From Alphaproteobacteria bacterium (GTDB lineage Bacteria > Pseudomonadota > Alphaproteobacteria > UBA7879), in assembly GCA_002869105.1 (NCBI GenBank), contig PKTP01000010.1, positions 160,711-224,710 of the forward strand: a DNA stretch of 64,000 nt, in the 5' to 3' direction. How positions within the stretch are numbered: the stretch's first letter is position 1; each line of letters begins with the position of its first letter. The notes beneath the pieces were generated by a model. The model searched no databases. It was not told the origin of the DNA and was given only the letters and a program-made list of their open reading frames with translations. Positions 7,846-16,523 of the stretch are shown here, piece after piece. The position numbers and the translations under genes are program-made.

Positions 7846-8943
7846 TTATACATTAAATCGAAAATGGAAGATATCTCCATCCTCAACGATATATTCTTTG
7901 CCTTCTTGACGCATTTTGCCAGCATCCTTAACAGCTGCTTCAGAGCCACAAGAAACATAATCAGCATAGCGGATAGTTTCTGCGCAAATAAATCCGCGTT
8001 CAAAGTCAGTATGGATTTTTCCAGCTGCTTGCGGTGCGGTTGACCCTTGATGTGTTGTCCAGGAGCGCGCTTCTTTTGGACCAACGGTAAAAAAAGTAAT
8101 AAGATTAAGCGCGCTATATCCCTTTTGAATCACTTGATCCAGCCCGGTTTTTTCAAGGCCCAGGCTTCCTAGGAACTCTTGTTGTTCTGGAGCGTCTAGA
8201 GCAGCAATTTCTGCCTCAATGGCGCTGGAGATATAAACCATCTCTGCTTTTTCTTGAGCAACAACTTCAGCTACTTTTTGGGTGTATTGGTTCCCGGTTG
8301 CAGCATCTGATTCCGCGACATTGCACACGTAAACGATCGGTTTTGCTGTGAGGAGCTGTAGCTCCGAAAACAACAGCTCTTGATCTGGATCAATTTTTAT
8401 AGTGCGGGCAGGATGGCCAGCTTCGAGTGTTGGGAGAATGTAATGGATGAGTGATAAAAGATCTTTGCTGCGCGCGTCTTGAGCTTTGGCTTTCTTTTCC
8501 AAAGTCACCTTACGCTTTTCCAAAGATTCCATATCAGCCAGTAACAGCTCTGTTTCAATGATATCGCGATCACGTAGAGGATCAACGGATCCTTCAACAT
8601 GAGTGATGTCATCATCATCAAAGCATCTTAGAACGTGGATGATTGCATCAACAGTGCGTACGTGACCCAAAAATTGGTTGCCTAATCCTTCTCCTTTGCT
8701 GGCTCCGCGCACAAGCCCGGCTATGTCAACAAATTCTAAGGTTGTTGGGATTTTTTGTTTGGACTGCGCCAATTTTGCCAAGGTATCCAAACGCTCATCA
8801 GGAACACCGACACGGCCTATGTTCGGCTCTATGGTACAAAAGGGGTAGTTAGCAGATTGTGCTTGAGCTGTTTTCGTAAGGGCGTTGAAAAGAGTTGATT
8901 TCCCGACATTTGGTAAGCCAACGATGCCACAATTAAATCCCAT
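7846..8943 (-). CDS. ychF: Ribosome-binding ATPase YchF (Obg-family)
   Basis: The 365-residue TRAFAC P-loop protein begins MGFNCGIVGLPNVGKST (Walker A) and contains the switch II stretch DIAGLVRGASKGEGLGN and a C-terminal TGS-like domain ending DGDIFHFRFNV. YchF prefers ATP, binds ribosomes and acts in stress and translation control. It follows pth with a 7-base gap; rplY-pth-ychF is a widely conserved bacterial order. Confidence 0.97.
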   Translation of the reverse strand: MGFNCGIVGLPNVGKSTLFNALTKTAQAQSANYPFCTIEPNIGRVGVPDERLDTLAKLAQSKQKIPTTLEFVDIAGLVRGASKGEGLGNQFLGHVRTVDAIIHVLRCFDDDDITHVEGSVDPLRDRDIIETELLLADMESLEKRKVTLEKKAKAQDARSKDLLSLIHYILPTLEAGHPARTIKIDPDQELLFSELQLLTAKPIVYVCNVAESDAATGNQYTQKVAEVVAQEKAEMVYISSAIEAEIAALDAPEQQEFLGSLGLEKTGLDQVIQKGYSALNLITFFTVGPKEARSWTTHQGSTAPQAAGKIHTDFERGFICAETIRYADYVSCGSEAAVKDAGKMRQEGKEYIVEDGDIFHFRFNV

Positions 8944-8950
8944 GATTTTC

Positions 8951-9526
8951 CTATGAGTTTATTGATTCATTCATTAATACTGAAGTGAATTTATGGGGAT
9001 CGGTCTCAAAAAGCAAGGGGAGATGCGTACAGATATTTTGAAGCGTTGGAACAAGCCAGGCTTCATCGTCAGTAGTAAAATTTTGGAGGACATAATCGGC
9101 GGAAGACAAAGAGGTCATTTTGGGTCGGCCTATGCCAATTTTTAATCGCCAGAAGTTGGGTCCTATTTTTTGTGTTAGGTCCCGTAACCCATTATGCCCA
9201 CCATGCCCTCCCCCAAACTTGAGACGGATTTTACCTTCTTCAAGATCAAGATCATCATGAATGATACAGAAATCCTCAGGTTTTAATTTGTAAAATGATT
9301 GGAAAGCTGAGACAGCCTTACCAGATACATTCATGAATGTTTGAGGTTTGAGCAGAAAAACAGACCTGTTGTCTATGCGTCCTTGGCTATAGAGGGTATG
9401 AAACTTGGCTTTAAAATCTAGAATATCATAAGACTGGCTGATGGCATCTATAACCAAAAAACCAATGTTGTGGCGTGTGAGGGCATAGTTGGCGCCTGGA
9501 TTCCCAAGGCCAACAAATGCTTTCAT
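8951..9526 (-). CDS. pth: Peptidyl-tRNA hydrolase
   Basis: The 191-residue enzyme hydrolyses peptidyl-tRNA dropped from ribosomes and recycles the tRNA. Signatures are VGLGNPGANYALTRHNIGF (with the catalytic His), KPQTFMNVSGKAV, IHDDLDLEEGKIRLKFGGGHGGHNGLR (split in the text as the conserved Asp and Gly-His region) and FWRLKIGIGRP. It follows rplY with a 2-base gap and precedes ychF in the same operon. Confidence 0.97.
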   Translation of the reverse strand: MKAFVGLGNPGANYALTRHNIGFLVIDAISQSYDILDFKAKFHTLYSQGRIDNRSVFLLKPQTFMNVSGKAVSAFQSFYKLKPEDFCIIHDDLDLEEGKIRLKFGGGHGGHNGLRDLTQKIGPNFWRLKIGIGRPKMTSLSSADYVLQNFTTDDEAWLVPTLQNICTHLPLLFETDPHKFTSVLMNESINS

Positions 9527-9528
9527 TG

Positions 9529-10131
9529 TTATGCAGCGCCTTCTTCAGCTGCCGCATCTTTACCTTTTACTTTCGGTGGAACGATTGTGTAGACCGTGTC
9601 CTGCATGCGTTGATGTGCGAACTTCATTCCTTCAGGAAGAGCGAGATCAGAAAAACGAATACTTTTGCCAACAGGAGCACCATTGAGATCAATTTCAATG
9701 AAGCTTACAATGTTCTTAGCCAAGCATTTTACATTAAGGGTGTGATGAATAACGGATAAAACACCCCCACGTTTCAAGCCGGGACACTTTTCACGATTGA
9801 TAAATCGCAGAGGAACAGACAGGCGAACCATTGTTTGATCTTCAATAGCTTGAATGTCAAAGTGTAAGGGAAGTTCTGATACACGATCCCGGTCAATATC
9901 ACGAACAAGGCCTTTAAACGTTTTACCATTTAATTTCACGTTAAACGTACGCATGAAAATACCTGGCTTTTTCATTTCTTTGATAAACTCGCTGTTGAGC
10001 ACTTGAACGTTTACCGGTTCTTTTTGCCCGTAGAGCGTTCCAGGTACGTAACCGCTACGTCTTGCTGAACGAGCAGCGCCCTTGCCTGTTTGATCTCTGA
10101 GCTCCAACTCAATGGTGGGAAGAGAAGACAT
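9529..10131 (-). CDS. rplY: Large-subunit ribosomal protein L25/Ctc, long form
   Basis: L25 binds 5S rRNA. The 200-residue protein is the long TL5/CTC form: an N-terminal L25 beta-barrel (ELRDQTGKGAARSARRSGYVPGTLYG) and a C-terminal TL5 domain (VRLSVPLRFINREKCPGLKRGG and onwards). The Ala/Glu-rich tail is typical. An AAGGAG ribosome site precedes the ATG. It is the first gene of the rplY-pth-ychF operon and is transcribed away from the pilus operon. Confidence 0.95.
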   Translation of the reverse strand: MSSLPTIELELRDQTGKGAARSARRSGYVPGTLYGQKEPVNVQVLNSEFIKEMKKPGIFMRTFNVKLNGKTFKGLVRDIDRDRVSELPLHFDIQAIEDQTMVRLSVPLRFINREKCPGLKRGGVLSVIHHTLNVKCLAKNIVSFIEIDLNGAPVGKSIRFSDLALPEGMKFAHQRMQDTVYTIVPPKVKGKDAAAEEGAA

Positions 10132-10282
10132 ATAAAAACTCCTTCTTGAAATACTTAGTGATTTATAGCAATTCAGTGCAATAAGGCAAGTATAAAGTTA
10201 ACCCGCTGATTTTAGCTTGTTTGCATCCGGCCATGAATACTGATATAAAATCCCATAATTAACTTATATTTAATATAAAATT

Positions 10283-11957
10283 ATGAATTTTTTATGCCTT
10301 GTTTGTCTGTTTTTCCTTTTGATGGGCTGCAGTATGGTTCGCAATCCTGACATTCATGACCCGTCTCGAAAACTTAACGCGCGATGATTTCAAAGCCCTC
10401 AATACTGCACCTGACTTCTACGAGGAAGAAGATGAGTTAGAAGAACCCGATGAAGCGCCGCCGGTAAAAAAATCAGGGCTTATGGTGACCTTGGATTTAC
10501 AAGGAAAAATAACGTTGGCTGATATTGTTAAAGAATTAGCTAAGCAGCTTAAGTGTGGGTTTTTAATCCAAGATAACAAATCTTTACAGTTATCATACAA
10601 AGTAGAAAATAGGCCTTTAGAAGATGTTTTTTCTGATTTGGAAGAGCTGACCGGGGCGCTGTTTAGTCACAGCAATAAAATGATCGCTGTTCGCATCAAT
10701 GGTTTTTCGTTTAAAAGCTATCCCGTCAATTATCTTGCCCTTAATAGAGAAGGATCGAGTGATGTTTCTGTGAACACACAAAGCACAGAGGGAGCGACAA
10801 ATCAAAAGTCAAATGCGTCCCATACGCAAATTAAATCCGGTTTCAAAAATGAGTTCTGGCATGAACTGAATCAAACCATTGCCCATATTCTGAATGTTCC
10901 GATTCAACCTCTTGCTGGTGATACCACTAAAAAAAAGGATGATAGCTCCGTTCCTAACTCTGATGGTGCTTCTTATTCCCTTAACCGCCACACAGGTGCT
11001 ATCCATGTGTATGGTCAAAAGAAGCAGCACGATATTATTGAGGATTTATTAAACAAGGTCCGTAAAGTTTTAAGAACGCAAATTTTGATAGAGGCGAAAG
11101 TTGTAGAAGTTCGATTAAACGATGAGTATCGCAGTGGTATTAATTGGTCATCGTTACGTCAAAACCTAAGTATCACCGGTAATATGGGCTCTTTAGCGAA
11201 GAAGAATGGGTTGGTGAACCAATCTCCAACAGGTGATTACTATCAGTTCCAATTCAAGGATCGAAAAAAATTTAATAGCGTCCTAACTTTTATGGAAACA
11301 TTTGGAACTGTGCGAACGCTGTCTTCGCCACGATTGACTGTTTTAAACAATCAAACTGCTTTGCTAAAAGTGGCCGATAATCTTCCCTTCTTTCGTGTTA
11401 AAACCAATGTTCAGACAAATTTTAATGCCACCGGTCGACAGAATTTTCAAGAGAACATCATTTCATCAAGTGAGATGAGAACGGTCCCTGTTGGATTTAT
11501 CATGACGGTTCAACCTTCTATTGACCCAAGCACACGTGAAATTGTTCTCTACCTGAAACCAACCATTACAAGCGTTAAACAGCTGCGTAATGATCCAGCA
11601 GTGGAAATTACTGCTAAAAGATACAAACTTGAGGATGTGAAGTCTGAAATCCCGGTGATCTCTGTCCGGGAGATTGATTCTATTTTAAGAATGGAATCTG
11701 GGTCAATTGTTGTTCTTGGCGGGTTGATGCAGGAAAGTGCCAACCACACCTCGGCGGGCTTACCTGGACTTGGAGAAACGCCTTTAAGCTTTCTCACCCA
11801 TGGAAAATCAGATGATCACGTCATCACTGAATTGGTTATTTTTATCAAAGCCAGCATTGTTTCTAAGCGAAAAAAACATGGATATGATAAGCACCTCTAT
11901 CAGAAATTTTTTACAGATCCTCGCCCTCTTGAACATAACAAACGAGTAAAATCATGA
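10283..11957 (+). pseudogene. Type IV pilus/type II secretion secretin lipoprotein (MshL/PilQ-like), frameshifted at its N terminus
   Basis: The uninterrupted frame is 10356-11957 (533 residues). It has N-domain repeats with LDLQGKITLADIVKELAKQL and the classical secretin domain: LIEAKVVEVRLND, a TLSSPRLTVLNNQTALLKV-type core, VPVGFIMTVQPSID, SIVVLGGLMQES and the C-terminal LVIFIKASIV. Secretins are outer-membrane channels for pili or secreted proteins. The ATG at 10356 has no ribosome site and no signal. In another frame from 10283 there is a typical lipoprotein signal (FFLLMGCSMVRN) leading into KLNAR; dropping one base in the GCGCG near 10380 would join it to DDFKALNT. The gene therefore looks frameshifted, or the sequence has an extra base. 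It overlaps the next gene by 4 bases. Confidence 0.85.
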
Positions 11958-12505
11958 AATATTTTCCCAAAAAATTATCCGCTTTTTCCTTAATTGAAGT
12001 CTCCATTGCGCTGGTTGTCATGGGCCTGATTATGGGAGGCGCTTTGAAAGGCAAGCAGCTGTTGCGGACGGCGCGTTTGAATCATACCGTTCAACAGATG
12101 CAGCACTTGCAATCCGTCATTGCTGAATATCACGACGCTTATCAAGACTATCCCGGTGGTCAGCCGCTGGATCAAAAGAAAGTATGGGAAGATATTTATC
12201 AATACGAAGGCCGGGAAGTCCTTAAAACCGATGCCCCAAGCGCAAAAGTTGGCGGTAAAATTGAACTTGTGCATGATCAAGAAGCTTTACCTGGATATTG
12301 GTTAAAGTTGACACGTGAGGGCGATCAAGGAGCGTTAACCCCCTCAGAAGCCCGGATTTTTCTTAGTAAAAATGAAGAGCATTCACATGATTCTGGCCAC
12401 GTACGTGTGTTGAATGATGGCAATAATCAATGCCTAAATGGAAATGAACTTGATTTCAAACAAAAAGATCGAGTTTGTATTGTGGCGGTTGAGGTGCTGG
12501 TGTGA
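11954..12505 (+). CDS. Type IV pilin-like/pseudopilin protein
   Basis: The 183-residue protein has a class III (prepilin) signal: a short basic leader ending KKLSA, then FSLIEVSIALVVMGLIMGG with Phe at +1 and Glu at +5 after the expected prepilin-peptidase cut. Ala rather than Gly precedes the cut, which is tolerated but less common. Behind the helix there is a soluble domain with a conserved DYPGG-like stretch and two Cys near the C terminus (QCLNGN and RVCIVA). The ATG overlaps the secretin stop (ATGA). It is likely a minor pilin or pseudopilin of the adjacent secretin system; no motor ATPase is in the window. Confidence 0.78.
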   Translation: MKYFPKKLSAFSLIEVSIALVVMGLIMGGALKGKQLLRTARLNHTVQQMQHLQSVIAEYHDAYQDYPGGQPLDQKKVWEDIYQYEGREVLKTDAPSAKVGGKIELVHDQEALPGYWLKLTREGDQGALTPSEARIFLSKNEEHSHDSGHVRVLNDGNNQCLNGNELDFKQKDRVCIVAVEVLV

Positions 12506-13224
12506 AAAAGGGGTGGCAGTTGCCAGCTTATTCCTTGTTAGAGGCTAGTATTGGGCTGATCATTATGGGATTGGTGGTTGCAACCTTAGTGCCTGCCATT
12601 CAAAAATACCGGCACTACTATAAGCATAAACTCACTCAAGAGAGAGCGGCCAGCATCAGTAAGCGCGTTCAATCGTGGTTTAGCAGGCGGGATAATTATA
12701 AGCGATCCCTTTGCCCGGCTGCGCCTGAGACGTATGGATCACCACAACAAGGGAAATCCTTGCCATATTGTGAGCTGCCCACTCAGCGGATTGGGGTGGT
12801 GCCATATCAAGAGTTAGAATTACTGCCCAAAGACACAGTTGATGGCTATGGCCACCGATTCACTTTTGTGATGGTGGGCCAAAAAAATGTGGTGGAGGAT
12901 TTGTCAGTGCAATCTGGATTACCCACCGACAAAGTAGAAGAATGTGAGAATAGCTTTCAAGAATTGGGTGTATCGGTTCAACTGGAAAATGTTGAGGACA
13001 CACAAGAGTTTAAGCATGAAATTTTAGGGCTGTTGATTACGCATGGAGCAAAAGGGATGGGCGCCTTTGAAAAAAAGGCAGGTCAGCGGGTTCGGCGCGC
13101 CATTACGCTTGAGAAACCGACTTCAAAACAAAAAAACGCTAGAGATGACTTGACGTTTAGCCAAGATTTCAGGGGCGTACCCGCACGGGAAAGAGATGAA
13201 ATTTTTATCATTTATAAAACCTAA
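12502..13224 (+). CDS. Second pseudopilin-like protein
   Basis: The 240-residue protein starts at GTG 12502, overlapping the previous stop in GTGA. The leader MKKGWQLPA is followed by YSLLEASIGLIIMGLVVATLV, a prepilin helix with Glu at +5. The remaining 200 residues are soluble, with Cys at about 71, 88 and 148, and an acidic middle. It is probably a pseudopilin that works with the gene before it. I cannot place it in a named family (GspH/I/J or minor pilin). Confidence 0.68.
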   Translation: MKKGWQLPAYSLLEASIGLIIMGLVVATLVPAIQKYRHYYKHKLTQERAASISKRVQSWFSRRDNYKRSLCPAAPETYGSPQQGKSLPYCELPTQRIGVVPYQELELLPKDTVDGYGHRFTFVMVGQKNVVEDLSVQSGLPTDKVEECENSFQELGVSVQLENVEDTQEFKHEILGLLITHGAKGMGAFEKKAGQRVRRAITLEKPTSKQKNARDDLTFSQDFRGVPARERDEIFIIYKT

Positions 13225-13429
13225 CCCCGATTCAAGCTATCGCTTCTTGCTTTCCCATCCGCTCCAGTTCTGGGTTTATGGCGCAGTCTCTATTTTCTTT
13301 TTCTGTTTAACGCTGCTTGTTTTGATGGTTGATTTTGAGGGGGAAAAAGTACCTGATCCCATTATCAATCATCCGAAACCTGCGCCCGTGGTTTTTAAGA
13401 TTCAAGTCCATCAAGAAACAGTGGTTTAA
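13196..13429 (+). CDS. Small single-pass membrane protein at the end of the pilus operon
   Basis: 77 residues with one membrane helix (about 26-46, FWVYGAVSIFFFCLTLLVLMV), a short cytoplasmic N terminus and a Pro-rich outer tail (INHPKPAPVV). It overlaps the upstream pseudopilin gene by 29 bases in another frame, which argues for co-translation. The topology is what one would expect of a small inner-membrane partner of a secretin (GspC/PilP-like), but it is far shorter and I see no homology, so that role is speculation. Confidence 0.5.
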   Translation: MKFLSFIKPNPDSSYRFLLSHPLQFWVYGAVSIFFFCLTLLVLMVDFEGEKVPDPIINHPKPAPVVFKIQVHQETVV

Positions 13430-13476
13430 GACGACCTTGATATGTATAGTTGGTTTAACCATTGAGCTGCAAAATA

Positions 13477-13959
13477 ATGAATCAATCCCTAGTACACGAA
13501 AATGCTATTAGTTTAGTTGGCGTTTCTGTTCGAACAACCAACGCGAGAGAGAAATCAGGAGAAGGACGCATTCAGTCCACGCTTGCAAAATTTTTTAATG
13601 AGCGGCTTTTTGAAAAAATTCCTAAAAGAGCAGCCCCTGGATTGACATACTGTGTTTACACTCAGTATGAATTTGATGAAAATGGCGAGTACACTTACTT
13701 TGTTGGAGAGTGGGTTGAGCCAATAGCATCCGATGATGGATCTTTAGAAACGTTAATAATCCCAGCACAAAAATATATTAAGTTTGATATTGGTCCAGGG
13801 ATTATGCCCAACGTTTGTATTCAAGCGTGGGAAAAAATTTGGAAAATGTCCCCCGAAGAGCTAGGTGGCATTCGAAAATATGCTGCTGATTTTGAGGTTT
13901 ATGGGCCTGATATGAATCCGCTTGAGGCTACTTTCCCCATTTATATTGGTGTGGAATAG
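13477..13959 (+). CDS. GyrI/AraC-type effector-binding domain protein
   Basis: A stand-alone small-molecule-binding domain of about 160 residues, without a DNA-binding part. The order of elements (LVGVSVRTTN, a helix with IQSTLAKFF, YCVYTQYEFDENGEYTYFVGE, the IPAQKYIKFDIG strand, IQAWEKIWK helix, ADFEVYG) fits the AraC_E_bind/GyrI-like fold. The ATG at 13477 is preferred to an in-frame TTG at 13462. It converges on gltX, with only 7 bases between the stops. The ligand is unknown. Confidence 0.7.
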   Translation: MNQSLVHENAISLVGVSVRTTNAREKSGEGRIQSTLAKFFNERLFEKIPKRAAPGLTYCVYTQYEFDENGEYTYFVGEWVEPIASDDGSLETLIIPAQKYIKFDIGPGIMPNVCIQAWEKIWKMSPEELGGIRKYAADFEVYGPDMNPLEATFPIYIGVE

Positions 13960-13966
13960 TCTACGC

Positions 13967-15322
13967 TTAGATTGAAATTGAGTGATCAACACGTTTTTTA
14001 ATTTTCTCATATCCCAGTAACTTGACCAGTTTTCCCAGCTCGGGGCCATGATCGAGACCTGTGAGTGCTAACCGTAGGGGCTTCAGCAATTTGCCACCTT
14101 TGCGATTGGTTTTTTCTTTGAGCGTGTTTTGCCATTGGGTCCAAGGATCTTCACTCCAGCAGTTGGATGGGGGCAAAAGATCAAGGGCTGTTTTTAAGTA
14201 GATTTGATCCTCTTCAGAAAAAGAAACAGAAAAATCACCTGCTAAAATTTGTTGCCAAGCGGGCAGATCCTGCAGACTGTTTAAATTCTTCTGAAGTGTT
14301 TTCCACGTTGATGCATCAAGGTTCATGCTTTCTGGCAGATAGGGTTTGATTTGGTCAAGCGGGGCTTCGTGCAAAAGTTTGGCATTAATTACTTGAACCG
14401 TTTCAAAGCTGAACTTGGGCGTAGATCGAGCAAATAAATCAAAGCTGAAGCTTTTGATCAAGGGATCAAGGGAGTCAAACGCTTCAATCGGCTGAGAGGT
14501 GCCTAAGCGCGCCAGAACGTTGGAGAGAGCCATGGGTAAAAGCCCCTCTTCTTTGAGCGTGCGAATGCCGGCGCTTCCCAAACGTTTAGAAAGCCCCTCA
14601 CCCTTATCATCAGAGATGAGCGGCATATGAGCAAAATGGAATTTTTGGGGATCATGCCCCAGGGCTTGGATCAGTTGGATTTGAATCGCTGTATTAGCGA
14701 CGTGGTCTTCACCCCGGATAATGTGGGTAACGGCCATTTCACAATCATCAACAACCGAAGCCAAGGTGTAAATGGGCTGGCCGTCTTCGCGAATCAAAAC
14801 AGGATCCGAAAGGTGAGCGCCTTCAAAGTGAACAGGGCCTCGGACTAAATCATGCCAATCAATGGCTTCATCGGCTATTTTAAACCGCCAATGGGGTTTG
14901 CGTCCCTGTTGTTCATAAGCGTGTTTTTGATCGTCAGTTAGGTGCAGACCCGCACGAGCATATTGAGGAGGGCGGCCTTGGGCAAGTTGCATTTTTCGTT
15001 TGAAAGCCAGCTCTTCTTGGGTTTCATAACAGGGATAAAGACGGCCCGCGGATTTCAGGTGGTCCGTTGCTTTTTGATAACGTTCAAAGCGGGTTGATTG
15101 ACGGGCTGTTTCATCATGACTGATGCCAAGCCAGGCGAGATCTTGATAAATCGCCTCTTCATATTCGGGTTTGCTACGCTCTTGATCGGTATCGTCAATG
15201 CGAAGCAGGAAAACCCCCTTGTGCTGACGGCAGAATAAATAGTTAAGCAGCGCAGTGCGCACATTACCAACGTGAAGGTAACCGGTGGGACTGGGAGCAA
15301 AACGGACACGCATGGTATTCAT
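13967..15322 (-). CDS. gltX: Glutamyl-tRNA synthetase
   Basis: The class I synthetase of 451 residues has the HIGH-type motif in FAPSPTGYLHVGNVRTALLN and the KMSKS-type motif GLSKRLGSAG at about 240. The tRNA-binding region is normal. Alphaproteobacteria often carry two GltX copies, one of which serves tRNA-Gln via GatCAB; which one this is cannot be told here. Its start is 2 bases after the stop of the EVE protein gene. Confidence 0.95.
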   Translation of the reverse strand: MNTMRVRFAPSPTGYLHVGNVRTALLNYLFCRQHKGVFLLRIDDTDQERSKPEYEEAIYQDLAWLGISHDETARQSTRFERYQKATDHLKSAGRLYPCYETQEELAFKRKMQLAQGRPPQYARAGLHLTDDQKHAYEQQGRKPHWRFKIADEAIDWHDLVRGPVHFEGAHLSDPVLIREDGQPIYTLASVVDDCEMAVTHIIRGEDHVANTAIQIQLIQALGHDPQKFHFAHMPLISDDKGEGLSKRLGSAGIRTLKEEGLLPMALSNVLARLGTSQPIEAFDSLDPLIKSFSFDLFARSTPKFSFETVQVINAKLLHEAPLDQIKPYLPESMNLDASTWKTLQKNLNSLQDLPAWQQILAGDFSVSFSEEDQIYLKTALDLLPPSNCWSEDPWTQWQNTLKEKTNRKGGKLLKPLRLALTGLDHGPELGKLVKLLGYEKIKKRVDHSISI

Positions 15323-15323
15323 A

Positions 15324-15740
15324 TTAAATTAATATTTTTGTTTGTCCCATTTCGCAGCATATCAAGTTCCAGGAAGCCTTGTCAAGCGGCATGACGCTGA
15401 GACGTGATTGACGCACCAGGGGAATGTTTTGAAGTTCGGGATGATTTTTGATTTGCTGAAGAGTCACTGGTTGAACCATATTAGCCTGGTAAGCAACATC
15501 AACTTGACCAAAACGCGGCTCTTTTGGATCGGGGTAAAATTCCCGCACCACCTGGACAATGCCGACGATGCGTTTTTCTTGAACGGAATGATAAAAGAAG
15601 CAGAGATCTCCTTTTTTCATGGCTTTAAGGTTGCCCTGTGCCTGGTGATTGCGCACACCATCCCAGGGTTCTACCTTAACGCGTTTTTGATCATCCCAAG
15701 ACCACGTGCTAGGTTCTGTTTTGACCAGCCAGTAGGGCAT
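15324..15740 (-). CDS. EVE-domain protein (PUA/YTH-like)
   Basis: A 138-residue protein starting MPYWLVKTEPSTWSWDD, followed by WDGVRNHQAQGNLKAMKKGD and FYHSVQEKRIVGI, which are the signatures of EVE (thymocyte nuclear protein 1-like) domains. The aromatic cage of this fold binds modified bases in nucleic acids. It is upstream of gltX with a 2-base gap. The biological role in bacteria is unsettled. Confidence 0.9.
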   Translation of the reverse strand: MPYWLVKTEPSTWSWDDQKRVKVEPWDGVRNHQAQGNLKAMKKGDLCFFYHSVQEKRIVGIVQVVREFYPDPKEPRFGQVDVAYQANMVQPVTLQQIKNHPELQNIPLVRQSRLSVMPLDKASWNLICCEMGQTKILI

Positions 15741-15855
15741 TATTTCACTCTGTATTTAATATAATTTATATTGTATCACACTCTTCAAAATAAGGCTTTA
15801 TTGATTCTTTTGACGATCAGGTATAAAATGTTAACGACTATTAAAGGAGACGGTG

Positions 15856-16461
15856 ATGGCAAAAAAATGGATGAAGATTGGCTTTCTTTTCCTAGTTGTA
15901 GCAATCGCCTCCTTTGCCGTGTGGAGTTATGTTGTGACAAATGTAGAGCAACCAAGCTATCAAAAACTCTCTTCAGAAGATTCTGTAGAAATGAGAACGT
16001 ATCCCGATTTAGTGGTGGCTGAAGTATCCGTTAAAGGAAAGCGCACCGACGCCATTAAAAAAGGATTCCGTCTTCTGGCTGATTATATTTTTGGGAATAA
16101 TAAAGCAAACGTAAAAATAGCGATGACAGCACCTGTGATTCAAGAGGGGTGCGAGAGCTCTCTTGACGAATGGATGGTACGATTTGTGATGCCATCAAAC
16201 TATCGCCTTGAGGATTTACCTGAAGTTAATAATGAGAAGGTTCGCTTAAAAATCATGCCCGGCAAGACCTATGCTGCGATCACTTTTTCTGGCAGGGGCA
16301 GCGATGAAAATTTACGAAAGCATCATCAGAAGTTGACAGAATTTATGAGGACGCAAAACTTGCCCCTGGAGTCCAAAATTATTTATGCTTTCTATAACCC
16401 ACCATGGACCCTGCCTTTCCTCCGTCGCAATGAAATATGGATGGAAGTTGATAAACGTTAA
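15856..16461 (+). CDS. SOUL-family haem-binding protein with N-terminal membrane anchor
   Basis: About 201 residues: one membrane helix (about 7-28), then a SOUL/HBP domain beginning EQPSYQKLSSEDSVEMRTYPDLVVAEV and including KIAMTAPVI and the NPPWTLPFLRRNEIWMEV ending typical of the family. The ATG at 15856 sits 6-7 bases behind AAAGGAG and is preferred to GTG 15853. SOUL proteins bind haem or other tetrapyrroles. The next gene is hemA, the first step of haem synthesis, which suggests but does not prove a tetrapyrrole link. It faces the periplasm or cytoplasm depending on anchor orientation. Confidence 0.88.
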   Translation: MAKKWMKIGFLFLVVAIASFAVWSYVVTNVEQPSYQKLSSEDSVEMRTYPDLVVAEVSVKGKRTDAIKKGFRLLADYIFGNNKANVKIAMTAPVIQEGCESSLDEWMVRFVMPSNYRLEDLPEVNNEKVRLKIMPGKTYAAITFSGRGSDENLRKHHQKLTEFMRTQNLPLESKIIYAFYNPPWTLPFLRRNEIWMEVDKR

Positions 16462-16523
16462 TTTTGTCTGGATAGTTCTTTTTTGCTTCTAGGAGTTTAT
16501 GCTATGGTTAGGCAGGAGAAATC

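Noticed and set aside
10617..11030. Minus-strand frames opposite the secretin
   Set aside because: No start signals or motif; explained by codon bias of the plus-strand gene.
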